A stretch of DNA of 64,000 bases. It comes from Schumannella sp. 10F1B-5-1. GTDB taxonomy: Bacteria; Actinomycetota; Actinomycetes; Actinomycetales; Microbacteriaceae. A program made the position numbers and the translations under genes. Positions 19,754 through 31,803 of the stretch are shown in pieces. Numbering within the stretch: the stretch's first letter is position 1; the number at the start of each line of letters is the position of its first letter. Location of the stretch: contig NZ_VHQH01000039.1 in NCBI RefSeq assembly GCF_006517535.1, forward strand, positions 306,798 through 370,797, given 5' to 3'. Below the pieces are notes generated by a model. It saw only the letters and a program-made list of their open reading frames with translations, was not told where the DNA came from and did no database searches.

Positions 19754-19782
19754 TTGCCAAACCCGGGACGATGATGCAGACT
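19754..19782 (+). promoter_or_regulatory. Promoter of the DUF4193 gene
   Basis: TTGCCA (19754-19759) and CAGACT (19777-19782) are separated by 17 bases, giving a start site about 40 bases before the coding region. Confidence 0.4.
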
Positions 19783-19828
19783 GTCGCCGCCGAGCCGCCG
19801 GGCACGGCTGATTCTGGAATGGATGGGA

Positions 19829-20122
19829 ATGGCAACCGACTACGACGCACCGCGGAAGACCGACGACGAGACCGAGTCGATCCAGGCCCTCCAGGAGCGC
19901 GTTCCCGACAAGATGTCGGGTGTCGTCGACGTCGAGGACGCCGACAACCCGGGCAGCTTCGAGCTCGCGGGCCAGGACCTGGCCGACGTGGACCTCGATG
20001 TCGTCGTGCTCCCGCCGCAGGCCGACGAGTTCACCTGCATGAGCTGCTTCCTGGTGAAGCACCGCTCGCAGCTCGACCACGAGGGCAAGATCGGACCGAT
20101 CTGCCACGAGTGCGCCGCCTGA
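19829..20122 (+). CDS. DUF4193 family protein
   Basis: Small acidic protein of about 97 residues conserved across actinobacteria in this position between sepH and dut. The N-terminal half is charged. The C-terminal half holds two CxxC pairs (FTCMSCF and ICHECAA), so a zinc site is likely. The function is unestablished. ATG at 19829 (MATDYDAP) was chosen over the in-frame ATG six bases earlier because the family begins this way. A strong terminator follows, so it is monocistronic. Confidence 0.88.
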   Translation: MATDYDAPRKTDDETESIQALQERVPDKMSGVVDVEDADNPGSFELAGQDLADVDLDVVVLPPQADEFTCMSCFLVKHRSQLDHEGKIGPICHECAA

Positions 20123-20136
20123 GCGCACCCGAAACG

Positions 20137-20183
20137 AACGACTTCAGCGCCCGCCGCCTTTTGGCTGCGGGCGCTGCGTCGTT
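20137..20183. terminator. Long terminator hairpin after the DUF4193 gene
   Basis: CAGCGCCCGC (20145-20154) pairs with GCGGGCGCTG (20167-20176). Outer arms AACGAC and GTCGTT extend the stem to 16 bp with a small bulge. It lies between convergent genes. Confidence 0.75.
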
Positions 20184-20222
20184 CCCGGGGTGATCCGCCG
20201 ACCCGGGGATGCGGTGGTGCGG

Positions 20223-20690
20223 TCAGTCCGCCGGCGCGGCCGCGGCGGGCGCGGCCGTCAACGCGGCGACCAGCTCGTCGGGTCGTCGCGTCGACACGAG
20301 CCAGTAGGGGGTCGGGTCGGTCTCGTCGACGAGACGCACCTTGACCACGGGCGAGATCCAGCCGCGGATGAGCAGCCAGGCCCGCGCATCCAGCTCGCGA
20401 CCGCGCTGCAGCGTCGCGTCGGCGCCGCGATGAGCGCTCACCTCGCCGACCACCTCGCGGGGGAGCCGCGCGCGGCCGGCGACGAACTCGGTCTCGGTCA
20501 CCGTGAGCCGCGGCGTGGTGACCAGCAGGATGACGACCGCCAGGCCGTAGCTGACCACCGCGGCGACGACGCCGGCGACCATGCTGATCGGCAGGAACAC
20601 GAGCAGGCTCGCGGGGATGAGCAGCGCCGTCGCGACGAACAGCCACGGCGTGGGCGAGAGCCGCTCGCGGTAGATCTCCATGGCGTCCAT
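20223..20690 (-). CDS. DUF3093 family membrane protein
   Basis: Actinobacterial protein of 155 residues with an N-terminal hairpin of two membrane segments (about residues 15-60) and a cytosolic C-terminal domain, regularly encoded next to dut. No biochemical role is known. The start could be ATG at 20690 or the in-frame ATG at 20681; neither has a clear ribosome site. It is divergent from dut. Confidence 0.82.
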   Translation of the reverse strand: MDAMEIYRERLSPTPWLFVATALLIPASLLVFLPISMVAGVVAAVVSYGLAVVILLVTTPRLTVTETEFVAGRARLPREVVGEVSAHRGADATLQRGRELDARAWLLIRGWISPVVKVRLVDETDPTPYWLVSTRRPDELVAALTAAPAAAAPAD

Positions 20691-20768
20691 TCTCGACCAC
20701 CGCGGCTGGGGGTCCCGACGGCGACGCCGCGCTGTCGGCGCGCGATGCGGTCGCTCGGCGACGCCCGC

Positions 20769-20774
20769 TAGCCT
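20769..20774 (+). promoter_or_regulatory. Leaderless -10 element of dut
   Basis: TAGCCT lies seven bases before the GTG at 20782, supporting that start; no ribosome site is present. Confidence 0.55.
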
Positions 20775-20781
20775 CGGGGTC

Positions 20782-21297
20782 GTGAGCGAGCCGTGCGAAG
20801 TGCTGATCGTGTCCGAGCAGGTGCCGGAGTACGCGCATCCGGGTGACGCCGGCGCCGACCTGCGCGCGAGCGAGCCCGTGACGCTCGCGCCGGGGGAGCG
20901 GCAGACCATCGGCACCGGCGTCGCGATCGCCCTGCCCGACGGCTACGCCGCCTTCGTCGTGCCCCGCAGCGGCCTCGCCGCCAAGCACGGCATCACGATC
21001 GTCAACAGCCCGGGCACGGTGGATGCGGGCTATCGCGGCGAGATCCGCGTCACGCTCCTGAACACCGACACCCGGGTGCCGTATTCTGTCGCGGTCGGCG
21101 ACCGGATCGCCCAGCTGATCGTGATGCCCGTGACCCGCGCGCGCTTCGTGCCCGTGGATCGTCTGCCGGGCAGCGAGCGCGGCGAGGGCGGCTTCGGATC
21201 CACCGGCTACGCGGAGCGCGGCACCGTCGGCGCACCGCCCGAGACAGCGGCCGCCTCGCACCCGACCGAGGCCGCCACGACAGGAGATCAGCGATGA
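20782..21297 (+). CDS. dut: dUTP diphosphatase
   Basis: Trimeric dUTPase that hydrolyses dUTP to dUMP and keeps uracil out of DNA. All five family motifs are seen: PGDAGADL, VPRSGLA, NSPGTVDAGYRGEI with the catalytic Asp, GDRIAQLIV, and the C-terminal P-loop-like RGEGGFGSTG. The 171 residues include a short extra tail after motif 5. It starts with GTG and overlaps the DUF3710 gene by four bases (ATGA), so it heads a three-gene operon. Confidence 0.95.
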   Translation: MSEPCEVLIVSEQVPEYAHPGDAGADLRASEPVTLAPGERQTIGTGVAIALPDGYAAFVVPRSGLAAKHGITIVNSPGTVDAGYRGEIRVTLLNTDTRVPYSVAVGDRIAQLIVMPVTRARFVPVDRLPGSERGEGGFGSTGYAERGTVGAPPETAAASHPTEAATTGDQR

Positions 21298-22010
21298 GCA
21301 AGCGCAGCCGCAAGGCCGCCGACGCCGCCGAGGCGGAGGCGTCGACCGAGATCGAGACCACGGCGGACGAGAGCGCCGAGGCCACGGGCGACGCCGTCGA
21401 CACGGTCGAGGCCGGCGACGACGCCGCGCCCGTCGACCAGCCGAAGTCGGCCCCCGACGACCGCGACGAGGAGGGTCCGCTCGACGAGAGCGAGCACAAC
21501 CCGGTGCGTCCCTACGTCGACCTCGGCGGCGTCAAGATCCTGCCGCGTCCCGACCTGGGCCTGCGTCTCGAGGTCGAGGAGGGCAGCCAGCGCGTCGTCG
21601 CGGTCGCCCTCGACTACGCCGAGTCGACCCTGCAGGTGCAGCCCTTCGCCGCGCCGCGCTCGAGCGGCCTCTGGCACGAGATCCGCGAGCAGATCGCCGA
21701 GCAGCTGCGTCGCCAGGGCGGCGACGTGGAAGAGCGCGACGGCGCCCTCGGCCCCGAGCTCGTGACACGCATCCCGGCCCCGGCCGGCGCCGAGGGCGGC
21801 ACCCGCGTCGCCCGCTTCATCGGCGTCGACGGACCGCGCTGGTTCCTGCGCGGCGTCATCAGCGGCAAGGGCGCGGTCGACGAGAAGGCCGGCGCGCAGA
21901 TCGAGGAGCTGTTCCGCAGCATCGTCGTCGTGCGGGGCGGTCAGCCGATGCCGCCGCGCGACCTCATCCCGCTGCACGTGCCCGCCGGCGCCCAGCCCGA
22001 CGCCGGATGA
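21294..22010 (+). CDS. DUF3710 family protein
   Basis: Conserved actinobacterial protein of 238 residues. The first 60 residues are charged and low complexity. The remaining globular domain (from NPVRPYVDLGGVKILPRPD) is the DUF3710 core. The function is unknown. AGGAGA precedes the ATG, which overlaps the dut stop, and the gene overlaps the DUF3159 gene by ATGA, so the three proteins are translationally coupled. Confidence 0.88.
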   Translation: MSKRSRKAADAAEAEASTEIETTADESAEATGDAVDTVEAGDDAAPVDQPKSAPDDRDEEGPLDESEHNPVRPYVDLGGVKILPRPDLGLRLEVEEGSQRVVAVALDYAESTLQVQPFAAPRSSGLWHEIREQIAEQLRRQGGDVEERDGALGPELVTRIPAPAGAEGGTRVARFIGVDGPRWFLRGVISGKGAVDEKAGAQIEELFRSIVVVRGGQPMPPRDLIPLHVPAGAQPDAG

Positions 22011-22798
22011 CCGACGCCGAGCGCACGCCCGGCGACCGCGACACCGAGCGCGACGCGGCCGCATCCGAGCCGGCCGCGGCGGAGTCCGCATCCGAGCGGG
22101 CCGCGCCGACCTTCCAGGAGGCGATGGCCCAGGCCGCCCGCCGCTCGGGTCTCGGCCACGTCGCGCCGGGGGAGACGCCGACCGCCGGTGCGCTGCTCGC
22201 CGCGATGGGCGGCATCCGCGGCCTGATCGAGTCGATCCTGCCGGGCGTCGGGTTCCTCGCGACCTACACGATCACGAACCAGCTGCTGCCGTCGGTCATC
22301 GCCCCGGCCGTGCTGGCGGTGCTGCTGATCGTCGCGCGCGCCGTGCAGCGACAGCCGGTCATGACGGCCGTCGCGGGGCTGATCGGCATCGCCGTCTCGG
22401 CCGCGCTCGCGCTGTTCACCGGCAACGCGGCGAACAACTTCGTGCCCGGTTTCGTGATCAACGCCGGCACGGCGCTCGTCGTGATCATCTCGATCGTGGC
22501 GCGGCGCCCCATCGTCGGCCTCATCGCCGGGCTGCTCGTCGGCAGCTCCGACTGGCACCGCGATCGCGCGAAGCTGCGCGTCGCGATGATCGCGTCGGTG
22601 TTCTGGGCCGCGCTCTCCCTGCTGCGTCTCGCAGTGCAGCTGCCCCTGTACCTGGCGGGGGCGACGCAGGCGCTGGCGGCGACCAAGCTGATCATGGGCG
22701 TGCCGTTCTACGCCCTCCTGCTCTGGGTCACCTGGCTCATGATGCGAGCCGCGTGGACAGGCCCCGCCGCCGACGAGGACGCCGCTCCGAGCGTGTAA
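22007..22798 (+). CDS. DUF3159 family membrane protein
   Basis: Multi-pass protein of 263 residues. An N-terminal cytosolic stretch of about 60 charged residues precedes six or so hydrophobic segments. It is the last gene of the dut operon, in the order typical for the phylum. No substrate or activity is known for the family. Confidence 0.88.
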   Translation: MTDAERTPGDRDTERDAAASEPAAAESASERAAPTFQEAMAQAARRSGLGHVAPGETPTAGALLAAMGGIRGLIESILPGVGFLATYTITNQLLPSVIAPAVLAVLLIVARAVQRQPVMTAVAGLIGIAVSAALALFTGNAANNFVPGFVINAGTALVVIISIVARRPIVGLIAGLLVGSSDWHRDRAKLRVAMIASVFWAALSLLRLAVQLPLYLAGATQALAATKLIMGVPFYALLLWVTWLMMRAAWTGPAADEDAAPSV

Positions 22799-22800
22799 AC

Positions 22801-22818
22801 TATCTCGATGTCGAGATA
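22801..22818. promoter_or_regulatory. Operator-like palindrome upstream of aconitase
   Basis: TATCTCGATGTCGAGATA is a perfect palindrome with 8-bp arms and a TG centre, three bases after the DUF3159 stop and 114 bases before the aconitase GTG. It has the size of a dimeric repressor site. The regulator is not identified. Confidence 0.6.
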
Positions 22819-22859
22819 AATCGACGCGTCCGCCGCAGGCCGTCCGGGGCCTGTGAGGC

Positions 22860-22874
22860 TTAGGCTTGCCTTGC
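22860..22874 (+). promoter_or_regulatory. Possible IdeR/DtxR iron box upstream of aconitase
   Basis: TTAGGCTTGCCTTGC matches 10 of 14 positions of the TTAGGCTAACCTAA part of the DtxR/IdeR consensus. Aconitase is an iron-sulfur enzyme, so iron control would make sense, but the match is partial. Confidence 0.35.
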
Positions 22875-22931
22875 TGGACGGGGCTGTCCGGGCCCGACCA
22901 GGATGGACGCGAGTTCACGGAGGAGACAGCA

Positions 22932-25790
<2,859 letters not shown>

Positions 25791-25800
25791 GCACCGCTCC

Positions 25801-25836
25801 GAACGGCCCGCCCGGTGGACTCCGGGCGGGCCGTTC
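25801..25836. terminator. Terminator after aconitase
   Basis: Perfect 15-bp arms (25801-25815 and 25822-25836) around a six-base loop, 11 bases after the acnA stop. Confidence 0.85.
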
Positions 25837-25910
25837 GCGTGCCGGGAGGCGCGCCTGCACGTCGCCCGAGTGCCGCGCCCGCCGCGCAGGAGAACGTGAC
25901 CACACGGGAA

Positions 25911-25916
25911 TAGGGT
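25911..25916 (+). promoter_or_regulatory. Leaderless -10 element of dxs
   Basis: TAGGGT is seven bases before the ATG at 25924, which settles this start over the GTG nine bases upstream. Confidence 0.55.
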
Positions 25917-25923
25917 GAACGCC

Positions 25924-27867
25924 ATGAGCCTGCTCGAGACGATCCACGGTCCGCGCGACCTCGATCGGCTGAGCGCCGCCGAGATGCGGGAGCTGGCGGG
26001 GGAGATCCGCCGCTTCCTGGTCGCCGAGGTCGCGAAGACCGGCGGCCACCTCGGACCGAACCTCGGCGTCGTCGAGCTGACCCTCGCCATCCACCGGGTC
26101 TTCGACTCGCCGCGCGACGCCGTCATCTTCGACACCGGCCACCAGAGCTACGTGCACAAGCTCGTGACGGGCCGCCAGGACTTCTCGCACCTGCGCGAGC
26201 GCGGCGGCCTCGCCGGCTACCCGCAGCGCTCGGAGAGCGAGCACGACATCGTCGAGTCGTCGCACGCCTCGAGCTCGCTGAGCTGGGCCGACGGCATCGC
26301 CCGCTCCTTCGCGATGACCGGCCAGGGCGACCGTCACGTCGTCGCCGTGGTGGGCGACGGCGCCCTCACCGGCGGCATGACCTGGGAGGCGCTGAACAAC
26401 ATCAGCGACGACAACAGCCGTCGCCTGGTGATCGTGGTCAACGACAACGGCCGCTCCTACGCGCCGACGATCGGCGGCATGGCGCGCTTCCTCAGTACGG
26501 TGCGCACCCGCCCCGCCTACCGTTCGCTCTACCGCTCGAGCCGCGCGTTCTTCGACCGCCTCGGCCCCGCCGGCCGCGCGGTCTACCGCGGCGTGCGCGG
26601 CGGCACACACGGCTTCCTCTCGCGGTTCATCAACAACGAGTCACTCTACTCGAACCTCGACATCAAGTACATCGGGCCCGTCAACGGCCACGACCAGCAG
26701 GCGATGGAGGAGGCGCTGCGGCAGGCGAAGGAGTACGCGGCGCCCGTGATCGTGCACGCGATCACCGAGAAGGGGCACGGCTTCGAGCCGGCCGTGCACG
26801 ACCAGGCCGACCAGTTCCACGCCGTCGGGCAGATCGACCCCGAGACGGGGGAGCCGATCGAGGTCGCCTCGAAGCCGTCGTGGACCTCGGTGTTCGCCGA
26901 CGAGATCGTCGCCCTCGCCGAGCGGAACCCGCGCCTGGTCGGCATCACGGCCGCCATGCTGCGGCCGGTCGGCTTGCACCGCTTCGCGGAGCGGTTCCCC
27001 GAGCGCGTCTTCGACGTCGGCATCGCCGAGCAGCACGCCGTGACGAGCGCGGCGGGTCTCGCCTTCGGGGGACTGCACCCGGTCGTGGCGCTCTACGCGA
27101 CCTTCGTCAACCGCGCCTTCGACCAGTTGCTGATGGACGTCGCGCTGCACAAGGCCGGCGTCACCTTCGTGCTCGACCGCGCCGGCGTGACCGGACCCGA
27201 CGGCCCGAGCCACCACGGGATGTGGGATCTCGCGATCCTGCAGGCCGTGCCCGGCATCCGCATCGCCGCGCCCCGCGACGCGACCCGCCTGCGCGAGGAG
27301 CTCGCCGAGGCCGTCGTGGTCGATGACGCGCCGACCGTCGTGCGCTTCTCGAAGGGCTCGGTCGGCTCCGAGTTCGACGCCGTGCGTCGCACCGACGACG
27401 GCGTGGATGTGCTGCGCGAGGCGCCGCACCGCGACGTGCTGATCGTGGCGGTCGGCCCGATGGCGAAGCTCGCCATGACGGTCGCCGAGCGACTGGCGGC
27501 CCAGGGGATCGGCGCGACCGTGATCGATCCGCGCTGGGTCGTCCCGGTGCCGCGGAGCGTCATCGAGCTCGCGGCTCAGCACCGCCTCGTCGTGTCGATC
27601 GAAGACGGAATCCGCGTCGGCGGGATCGGCACGCGCATCCGCCAGGATCTGCGCGCGGCCGGCGTCGACACGGCGGTCGACGAGCTCGGCCTGCCGGACG
27701 AGTTCCTCGATCACGCGAGCCGTGACCAGATCCTCGAGCAGGTCGGGCTTTCGGACCGCGAGATCGCGCGGGGGATCGTCTCGCAGGTGCTCGGGACGCG
27801 CCTGCCCGTCGCACGCCCGCTGCCCGATGAGATCGTGCTGCGCGACGACGTGCTGCGCCGCGACTGA
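25924..27867 (+). CDS. dxs: 1-deoxy-D-xylulose-5-phosphate synthase
   Basis: Thiamine-diphosphate enzyme condensing pyruvate and glyceraldehyde 3-phosphate, the first step of the MEP isoprenoid pathway. The 647 residues include the [16 protein letters not shown] ThDP/magnesium motif, the substrate-binding His region [11 protein letters not shown] and TGHQSYVHK, and the pyrimidine-domain Glu in [15 protein letters not shown]. Length and order of domains are normal. It stands alone between acnA and the MFS exporter. Confidence 0.95.
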   Translation: MSLLETIHGPRDLDRLSAAEMRELAGEIRRFLVAEVAKTGGHLGPNLGVVELTLAIHRVFDSPRDAVIFDTGHQSYVHKLVTGRQDFSHLRERGGLAGYPQRSESEHDIVESSHASSSLSWADGIARSFAMTGQGDRHVVAVVGDGALTGGMTWEALNNISDDNSRRLVIVVNDNGRSYAPTIGGMARFLSTVRTRPAYRSLYRSSRAFFDRLGPAGRAVYRGVRGGTHGFLSRFINNESLYSNLDIKYIGPVNGHDQQAMEEALRQAKEYAAPVIVHAITEKGHGFEPAVHDQADQFHAVGQIDPETGEPIEVASKPSWTSVFADEIVALAERNPRLVGITAAMLRPVGLHRFAERFPERVFDVGIAEQHAVTSAAGLAFGGLHPVVALYATFVNRAFDQLLMDVALHKAGVTFVLDRAGVTGPDGPSHHGMWDLAILQAVPGIRIAAPRDATRLREELAEAVVVDDAPTVVRFSKGSVGSEFDAVRRTDDGVDVLREAPHRDVLIVAVGPMAKLAMTVAERLAAQGIGATVIDPRWVVPVPRSVIELAAQHRLVVSIEDGIRVGGIGTRIRQDLRAAGVDTAVDELGLPDEFLDHASRDQILEQVGLSDREIARGIVSQVLGTRLPVARPLPDEIVLRDDVLRRD

Positions 27868-27910
27868 GCATCCCGCTGCACCGCCACCTCAGGATGTCGG
27901 TGGCCGGCAC

Positions 27911-27930
27911 TACACTATGTGTACAGTGTG
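27911..27930 (+). promoter_or_regulatory. Promoter and operator-like site of the DHA2 exporter gene
   Basis: TACACT (27911-27916) is a good -10 hexamer. The overlapping GTGTACAGTGTG (27919-27930) shares the GTGTACAGTGT core with the perfect palindrome at 62220-62234. A TetR-type repressor site is a reasonable guess. The leader to the GTG would be about 135 bases. Confidence 0.5.
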
Positions 27931-28056
27931 AACATCCCGGTCGACGGCGATGCCGGGAATGACGCGGCACCGAGCGCGTTGACCTTCAGAGCACCACCCA
28001 CCACCTGCGCCACGAGCGCCTGCGCACCGTCCGCGGTGCACCCCCAGGAGACACCC

Positions 28057-29562
28057 GTGACCGATAACGCCATCCGCAATCCCGAGACCTCGGGTCTCGA
28101 GGTGACGGTCGACGACGACGCCCTGCGCCGTCGCAACCGCACCGCGCTCGTGCTGCTGCTCGCCGCCACCTTCACCGTCTTCCTCAACGAGACGACCATG
28201 AGCGTCGCGATCCCGACGATCATCGACGACCTGCACATCACCGCCGCCGCCGGCCAGTGGCTGACGACCGCCTTCGCGCTGACCCTCGCCGTCGTCATCC
28301 CCGTCACCGGGTGGCTGCTGCAGCGTCTCACCACCCGTCAGGTCTTCATCGCCGCGCTCGTGCTGTTCTCGATCGGCACGCTCATCGCGGCCACCGCGCC
28401 CGTGTTCGGCGTGCTCGTGGTCGGCCGCGTCGTGCAGGCCAGCGGCACGGCGCTGATGATGCCGCTCATGATGACGACGATGCTGACCATCGTGCCGATG
28501 AGCCAGCGCGGCCGCATCATGGGGCGCGTCTCGATCGTCATGTCGGTCGCGCCGGCCGTCGGTCCGGCGATCTCGGGCGTTCTGCTCGAGGCGTTCCACC
28601 ACCAGTGGCGCGGCCTGTTCTGGGTCATGCTCCCGATCGCGCTGATCATGCTCGTCATCGGCGTGCTGCGCGTGCCGAACGTGTCGGAGCTCAAGCGCGT
28701 GCCGCTCGATGTGCCCTCGGTGATCCTGTCGGCGATCGGATTCGCCGGATTCGTCTACGGGCTGTCAAGCCTGGGCGAGGCCGCGGAGTCGGGCACCATG
28801 GTGCCGCCGTGGGTGCCGCTCGCGATCGGCATCGTCTTCCTCGCGCTGTTCGCGCTGCGTCAGGTCCAGCTGCAGCGCCGCGACGCCGCGTTCCTCGACC
28901 TGCGCACCTTCGCCTCGCGCCCCTTCACGATCTCGGTGATCATGCTCGCGATCGGCATGATGGCGCTGTTCGGCATGGTGATCCTGCTGCCGATCTACCT
29001 GCAGAACGCGCTCGGCCTCGCGACGACCACGATCGGCCTGATCCTGCTGCCGGGGCCGCTGCTCTCCGGCATCTTGGGCCCGCTCGTCGGCCGCCTGTTC
29101 GACCGTGTCGGGCCGCTTCCGCTGGTCGTGCCGGGGTCGATCGTGATCAGCGCCTCGTTCTGGCTGTTCGCGTTCGGTCTGGGCGTCGACACGCAGATCT
29201 GGGTCATCATCCTGGCGAACGTGCTGCTCGGGCTCGGGCTCGCGTTCCTGTTCACGCCGCTGTTCTCGAGCGGCCTGGGGTCGCTGCCGCCGCACCTGTA
29301 CTCGCACGGTTCGGCCCTCGTGTCGACGCTGCAGCAGGTCGCCGGGGCCGCCGGAACCGCGATCTTCGTCGCGCTGCTGTCGATCGGCATGGCCGCGGCG
29401 GGGGAGACGGATGTCACGGTGGCCTCGCCGTCGCAGATCGTCGCCGGCGTGCACCAGGCGTTCATCGTCGGCGCGTTCATCACGGTCGCGCTGGTCGTCG
29501 CGTCGTTCTTCGTGCGCAAGCCCGCCGCGGCGCCCGAGGGCGCGGGATTCGCCGGCCACTGA
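28057..29562 (+). CDS. MFS multidrug exporter, DHA2 family
   Basis: Proton-driven drug exporter with 14 predicted membrane segments, 501 residues. Motifs include FLNETTMSVAIPTIIDDL in helix 1 (DHA2 signature region, with Asn-Glu), AGQWLTTAFALTLAVVIPVTGWL, and the antiporter motif C-like stretch SVAPAVGPAISGVLLE. GTG at 28057 is preceded by CAGGAG. An in-frame GTG at 27919 would add 46 residues without membrane character and lies inside the promoter, so it is rejected. A strong terminator follows. No regulator gene is adjacent. Confidence 0.9.
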   Translation: MTDNAIRNPETSGLEVTVDDDALRRRNRTALVLLLAATFTVFLNETTMSVAIPTIIDDLHITAAAGQWLTTAFALTLAVVIPVTGWLLQRLTTRQVFIAALVLFSIGTLIAATAPVFGVLVVGRVVQASGTALMMPLMMTTMLTIVPMSQRGRIMGRVSIVMSVAPAVGPAISGVLLEAFHHQWRGLFWVMLPIALIMLVIGVLRVPNVSELKRVPLDVPSVILSAIGFAGFVYGLSSLGEAAESGTMVPPWVPLAIGIVFLALFALRQVQLQRRDAAFLDLRTFASRPFTISVIMLAIGMMALFGMVILLPIYLQNALGLATTTIGLILLPGPLLSGILGPLVGRLFDRVGPLPLVVPGSIVISASFWLFAFGLGVDTQIWVIILANVLLGLGLAFLFTPLFSSGLGSLPPHLYSHGSALVSTLQQVAGAAGTAIFVALLSIGMAAAGETDVTVASPSQIVAGVHQAFIVGAFITVALVVASFFVRKPAAAPEGAGFAGH

Positions 29563-29582
29563 CACGGCTCGAGCCCCTTCGC

Positions 29583-29625
29583 ATGACGAACGCCCGGTCC
29601 CCTCGCGGGGCCGGGCGTTCGTCAT
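29583..29625. terminator. Bidirectional terminator between the exporter and fadB
   Basis: A 15-bp arm (29583-29597) and a further CCCC/GGGG pair form a near-perfect 19-bp stem around TCGC, between convergent genes. Confidence 0.85.
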
Positions 29626-29640
29626 GTCGCGGAGGTCAGA

Positions 29641-31803
29641 TCAGCTGACCCCGCGGATCACCGGGTGGTGGAAGGTGGCGCCGAAGGCGCGCTCCGAGGC
29701 GCCGACCCGGTCGAGATACGGCGTGACGCCGCCCATCTGGAACGGGTAGCCGGCGCCGAGGATCAGGCAGAGGTCGATGTCCTCGGCCGCCGCGACGACG
29801 CCCGAGTCGAGCATCCGGTGGATCTCGTCGGCCAGGCCGTCTTCGAAGCGCTGCCGCAGCTGCTCGGCCGTGTAGGGCGTCGCATCCTTCGCCACGTGCT
29901 TCTGCACGATCTTGAGCGCGGCCTTGTCGACGCCCTTGACCTTGCCCTTGCTGTCCTTCTCGTAGATGTGCCCGAGCTCGGCGAGCTCGTGCAGCGCATC
30001 GCTGTCGAAGAACCGCTCGGGGAACGCCGCGTGGTGCGTGTCGAGCACGTGCGCGCCGACCTTGAGGCCGACGAGCTCGAGCAGCACGAAGGGGTCCATC
30101 GGCAGGCCGAAGGGGCGCTGCGCCTCGACGACCGTCTCGAAGGAGGTGCCCTGCTCCACCGCGTGCATCGCCTCGCCGAGCACCTTCGCCAGCACGCGGT
30201 TGACCACGAAGCCGGGGGTGTCGGTGGTGATGACCGCGTTCTTGCGCAGCGCCTTGGCGGTCACCATGGCGGTGCTGAGCGCCTCGTCGGTCGTGGCGGG
30301 CGCCTTCACGACCTCGATGAGCGGCATGACCGCGACCGGGTTGAAGAAGTGGAAGCCCACGAGTCGCTCGGGGTGCTTCAGCTTCGCGCCGATCTGCTCG
30401 ACCGAGAGCGAGGAGGTGTTGGTCGCCAGGATCGCGTCGTCGGCGATGAACTGCTCGACCTCGGCGAACACGGCCTGCTTCACGCCGAGCTCCTCGAAGA
30501 CGGCCTCGATGACCCAGTCGCAGTCGGCGAAGTCGGCCTTGTCGACCGTGCCGGTCACCAGGGCCTTGAGGCGGTTCGCCTCGTCGGCGTCGATGCGTCC
30601 CTTGCCGAGCAGCGCGTCGATCTCGGAGTGGATGTACTCCACGCCCTTGTCGACGCGCGCCTGGTCGAGGTCGGTGATGACGACCGGCACCTGCAGGCGG
30701 CGCACGAACAGCAGCGCGAACTGCGAGGCCATGAGGCCCGCCCCCAGCACGCCGATCTTGCCGATCCTCTTCGCGATCTTCGGGTCGGGCGCTCCGGCCG
30801 GCTTCTTCGCCCGCTTCTGCACGAGGTTGAAGGCGTAGATCGAGGCGCGGAACTGATCGCCCGAGATGAGGTCGGCGAGCGCCTCGTCCTCGGCGGCGAA
30901 TCCCGTCGCCTTGTCGGTGTTCTTGGCCGCCTTGAGCAGCTCGAGGGCCTTGTAGGGGCTCTTCGGAACGCGGCCGATGCGCGAGGCGAGCGTCTTGTCG
31001 GCGATGCCGATCGCGACATCCCACTTCATGGCGCGCTCGAGCTTGCCCGGCGCGTTCTTGCGCTTGACCTCGATGCGGCCGGTGATGACGCCCTCGGCCC
31101 AGGTCAGCGACTCCTCGAGGAAGTTCGCGGGCCCGAAGATCGCATCCGCCATGCCGAGGTCGAAGGCCTGCTGGGCCTTCAGCATCCGGTTGTTCTTCAG
31201 CGGGTTCGAGATGATCACCTCGAGGGCGTTCTCGATGCCGATCAGGTTGGGCAGCAGCCAGGCGCCGCCCCAGCCGGGGATGATGCCGAGGAAGACCTCG
31301 GGCAGCGCGAGCGCCGGCACCGAGGTGTCGATCGTGCGGTAGTCGGAGTTCAGTCCGATCTCCACGCCACCGCCGAGCGCGAGCCCGTTGATGAACGTGA
31401 ACGAGGGAACGCCGAGCGTCGACAGCTTGCCGAGCGTCAGGTGACCGAGCTGCGCCATGAGCAGGCCGGTCTCGCGGTCGGGGATCTCGCCGACCTTCGA
31501 GAGGTCGGCGCCGGCGGCGAGGATGAACGGCTTGCCCGTGACGGCGACACCGTGGATCTCGCCCGCGGCGGCACGCTCACGCAGCGCATCCAGCGTCGTG
31601 GCGAGCTCGAGCAGCGTGTTCGGGCCGAGCGTCGACGGGCGGGTGTGGTCGCGGCCGTTGTCGAGCGTCAGCAGGGCGATCACGGTGCCCGAGGGCATCG
31701 TGATGTCGCGCACGTGTGAGTGCGTGACGACCTCGTCGGGGTCGAGCGCCGCGAGCTTGTCGAAGCGGCTGAGGTCAGCGGATGCGGTGGTCACGTCGGT
31801 CAC
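29641..31803 (-). CDS. Fatty acid oxidation multifunctional protein (enoyl-CoA hydratase / 3-hydroxyacyl-CoA dehydrogenase)
   Basis: Two-step beta-oxidation enzyme of about 720 residues. The N-terminal crotonase domain has the oxyanion and two acidic catalytic residues in GLALGGGVEIGL and LPEVFLGIIPGWGGA. The C-terminal dehydrogenase starts with a NAD-binding GAGLMASQFA (Ala for the last Gly of the usual motif) and carries NTSSLSVEQI and the catalytic HFFNPVAVMPLIE. It is coupled to the thiolase by a GTGA overlap (start 31803); the in-frame GTG at 31794 is an alternative. It is the FadB partner of the thiolase in fatty acid degradation. Confidence 0.92.
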   Translation of the reverse strand: MTDVTTASADLSRFDKLAALDPDEVVTHSHVRDITMPSGTVIALLTLDNGRDHTRPSTLGPNTLLELATTLDALRERAAAGEIHGVAVTGKPFILAAGADLSKVGEIPDRETGLLMAQLGHLTLGKLSTLGVPSFTFINGLALGGGVEIGLNSDYRTIDTSVPALALPEVFLGIIPGWGGAWLLPNLIGIENALEVIISNPLKNNRMLKAQQAFDLGMADAIFGPANFLEESLTWAEGVITGRIEVKRKNAPGKLERAMKWDVAIGIADKTLASRIGRVPKSPYKALELLKAAKNTDKATGFAAEDEALADLISGDQFRASIYAFNLVQKRAKKPAGAPDPKIAKRIGKIGVLGAGLMASQFALLFVRRLQVPVVITDLDQARVDKGVEYIHSEIDALLGKGRIDADEANRLKALVTGTVDKADFADCDWVIEAVFEELGVKQAVFAEVEQFIADDAILATNTSSLSVEQIGAKLKHPERLVGFHFFNPVAVMPLIEVVKAPATTDEALSTAMVTAKALRKNAVITTDTPGFVVNRVLAKVLGEAMHAVEQGTSFETVVEAQRPFGLPMDPFVLLELVGLKVGAHVLDTHHAAFPERFFDSDALHELAELGHIYEKDSKGKVKGVDKAALKIVQKHVAKDATPYTAEQLRQRFEDGLADEIHRMLDSGVVAAAEDIDLCLILGAGYPFQMGGVTPYLDRVGASERAFGATFHHPVIRGVS

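Noticed and set aside
27919-28056. GTG at 27919 as start of the DHA2 exporter
   Set aside because: It lies inside the promoter/operator, has no ribosome site, and the extra residues are not conserved-looking; the GTG at 28057 has CAGGAG.
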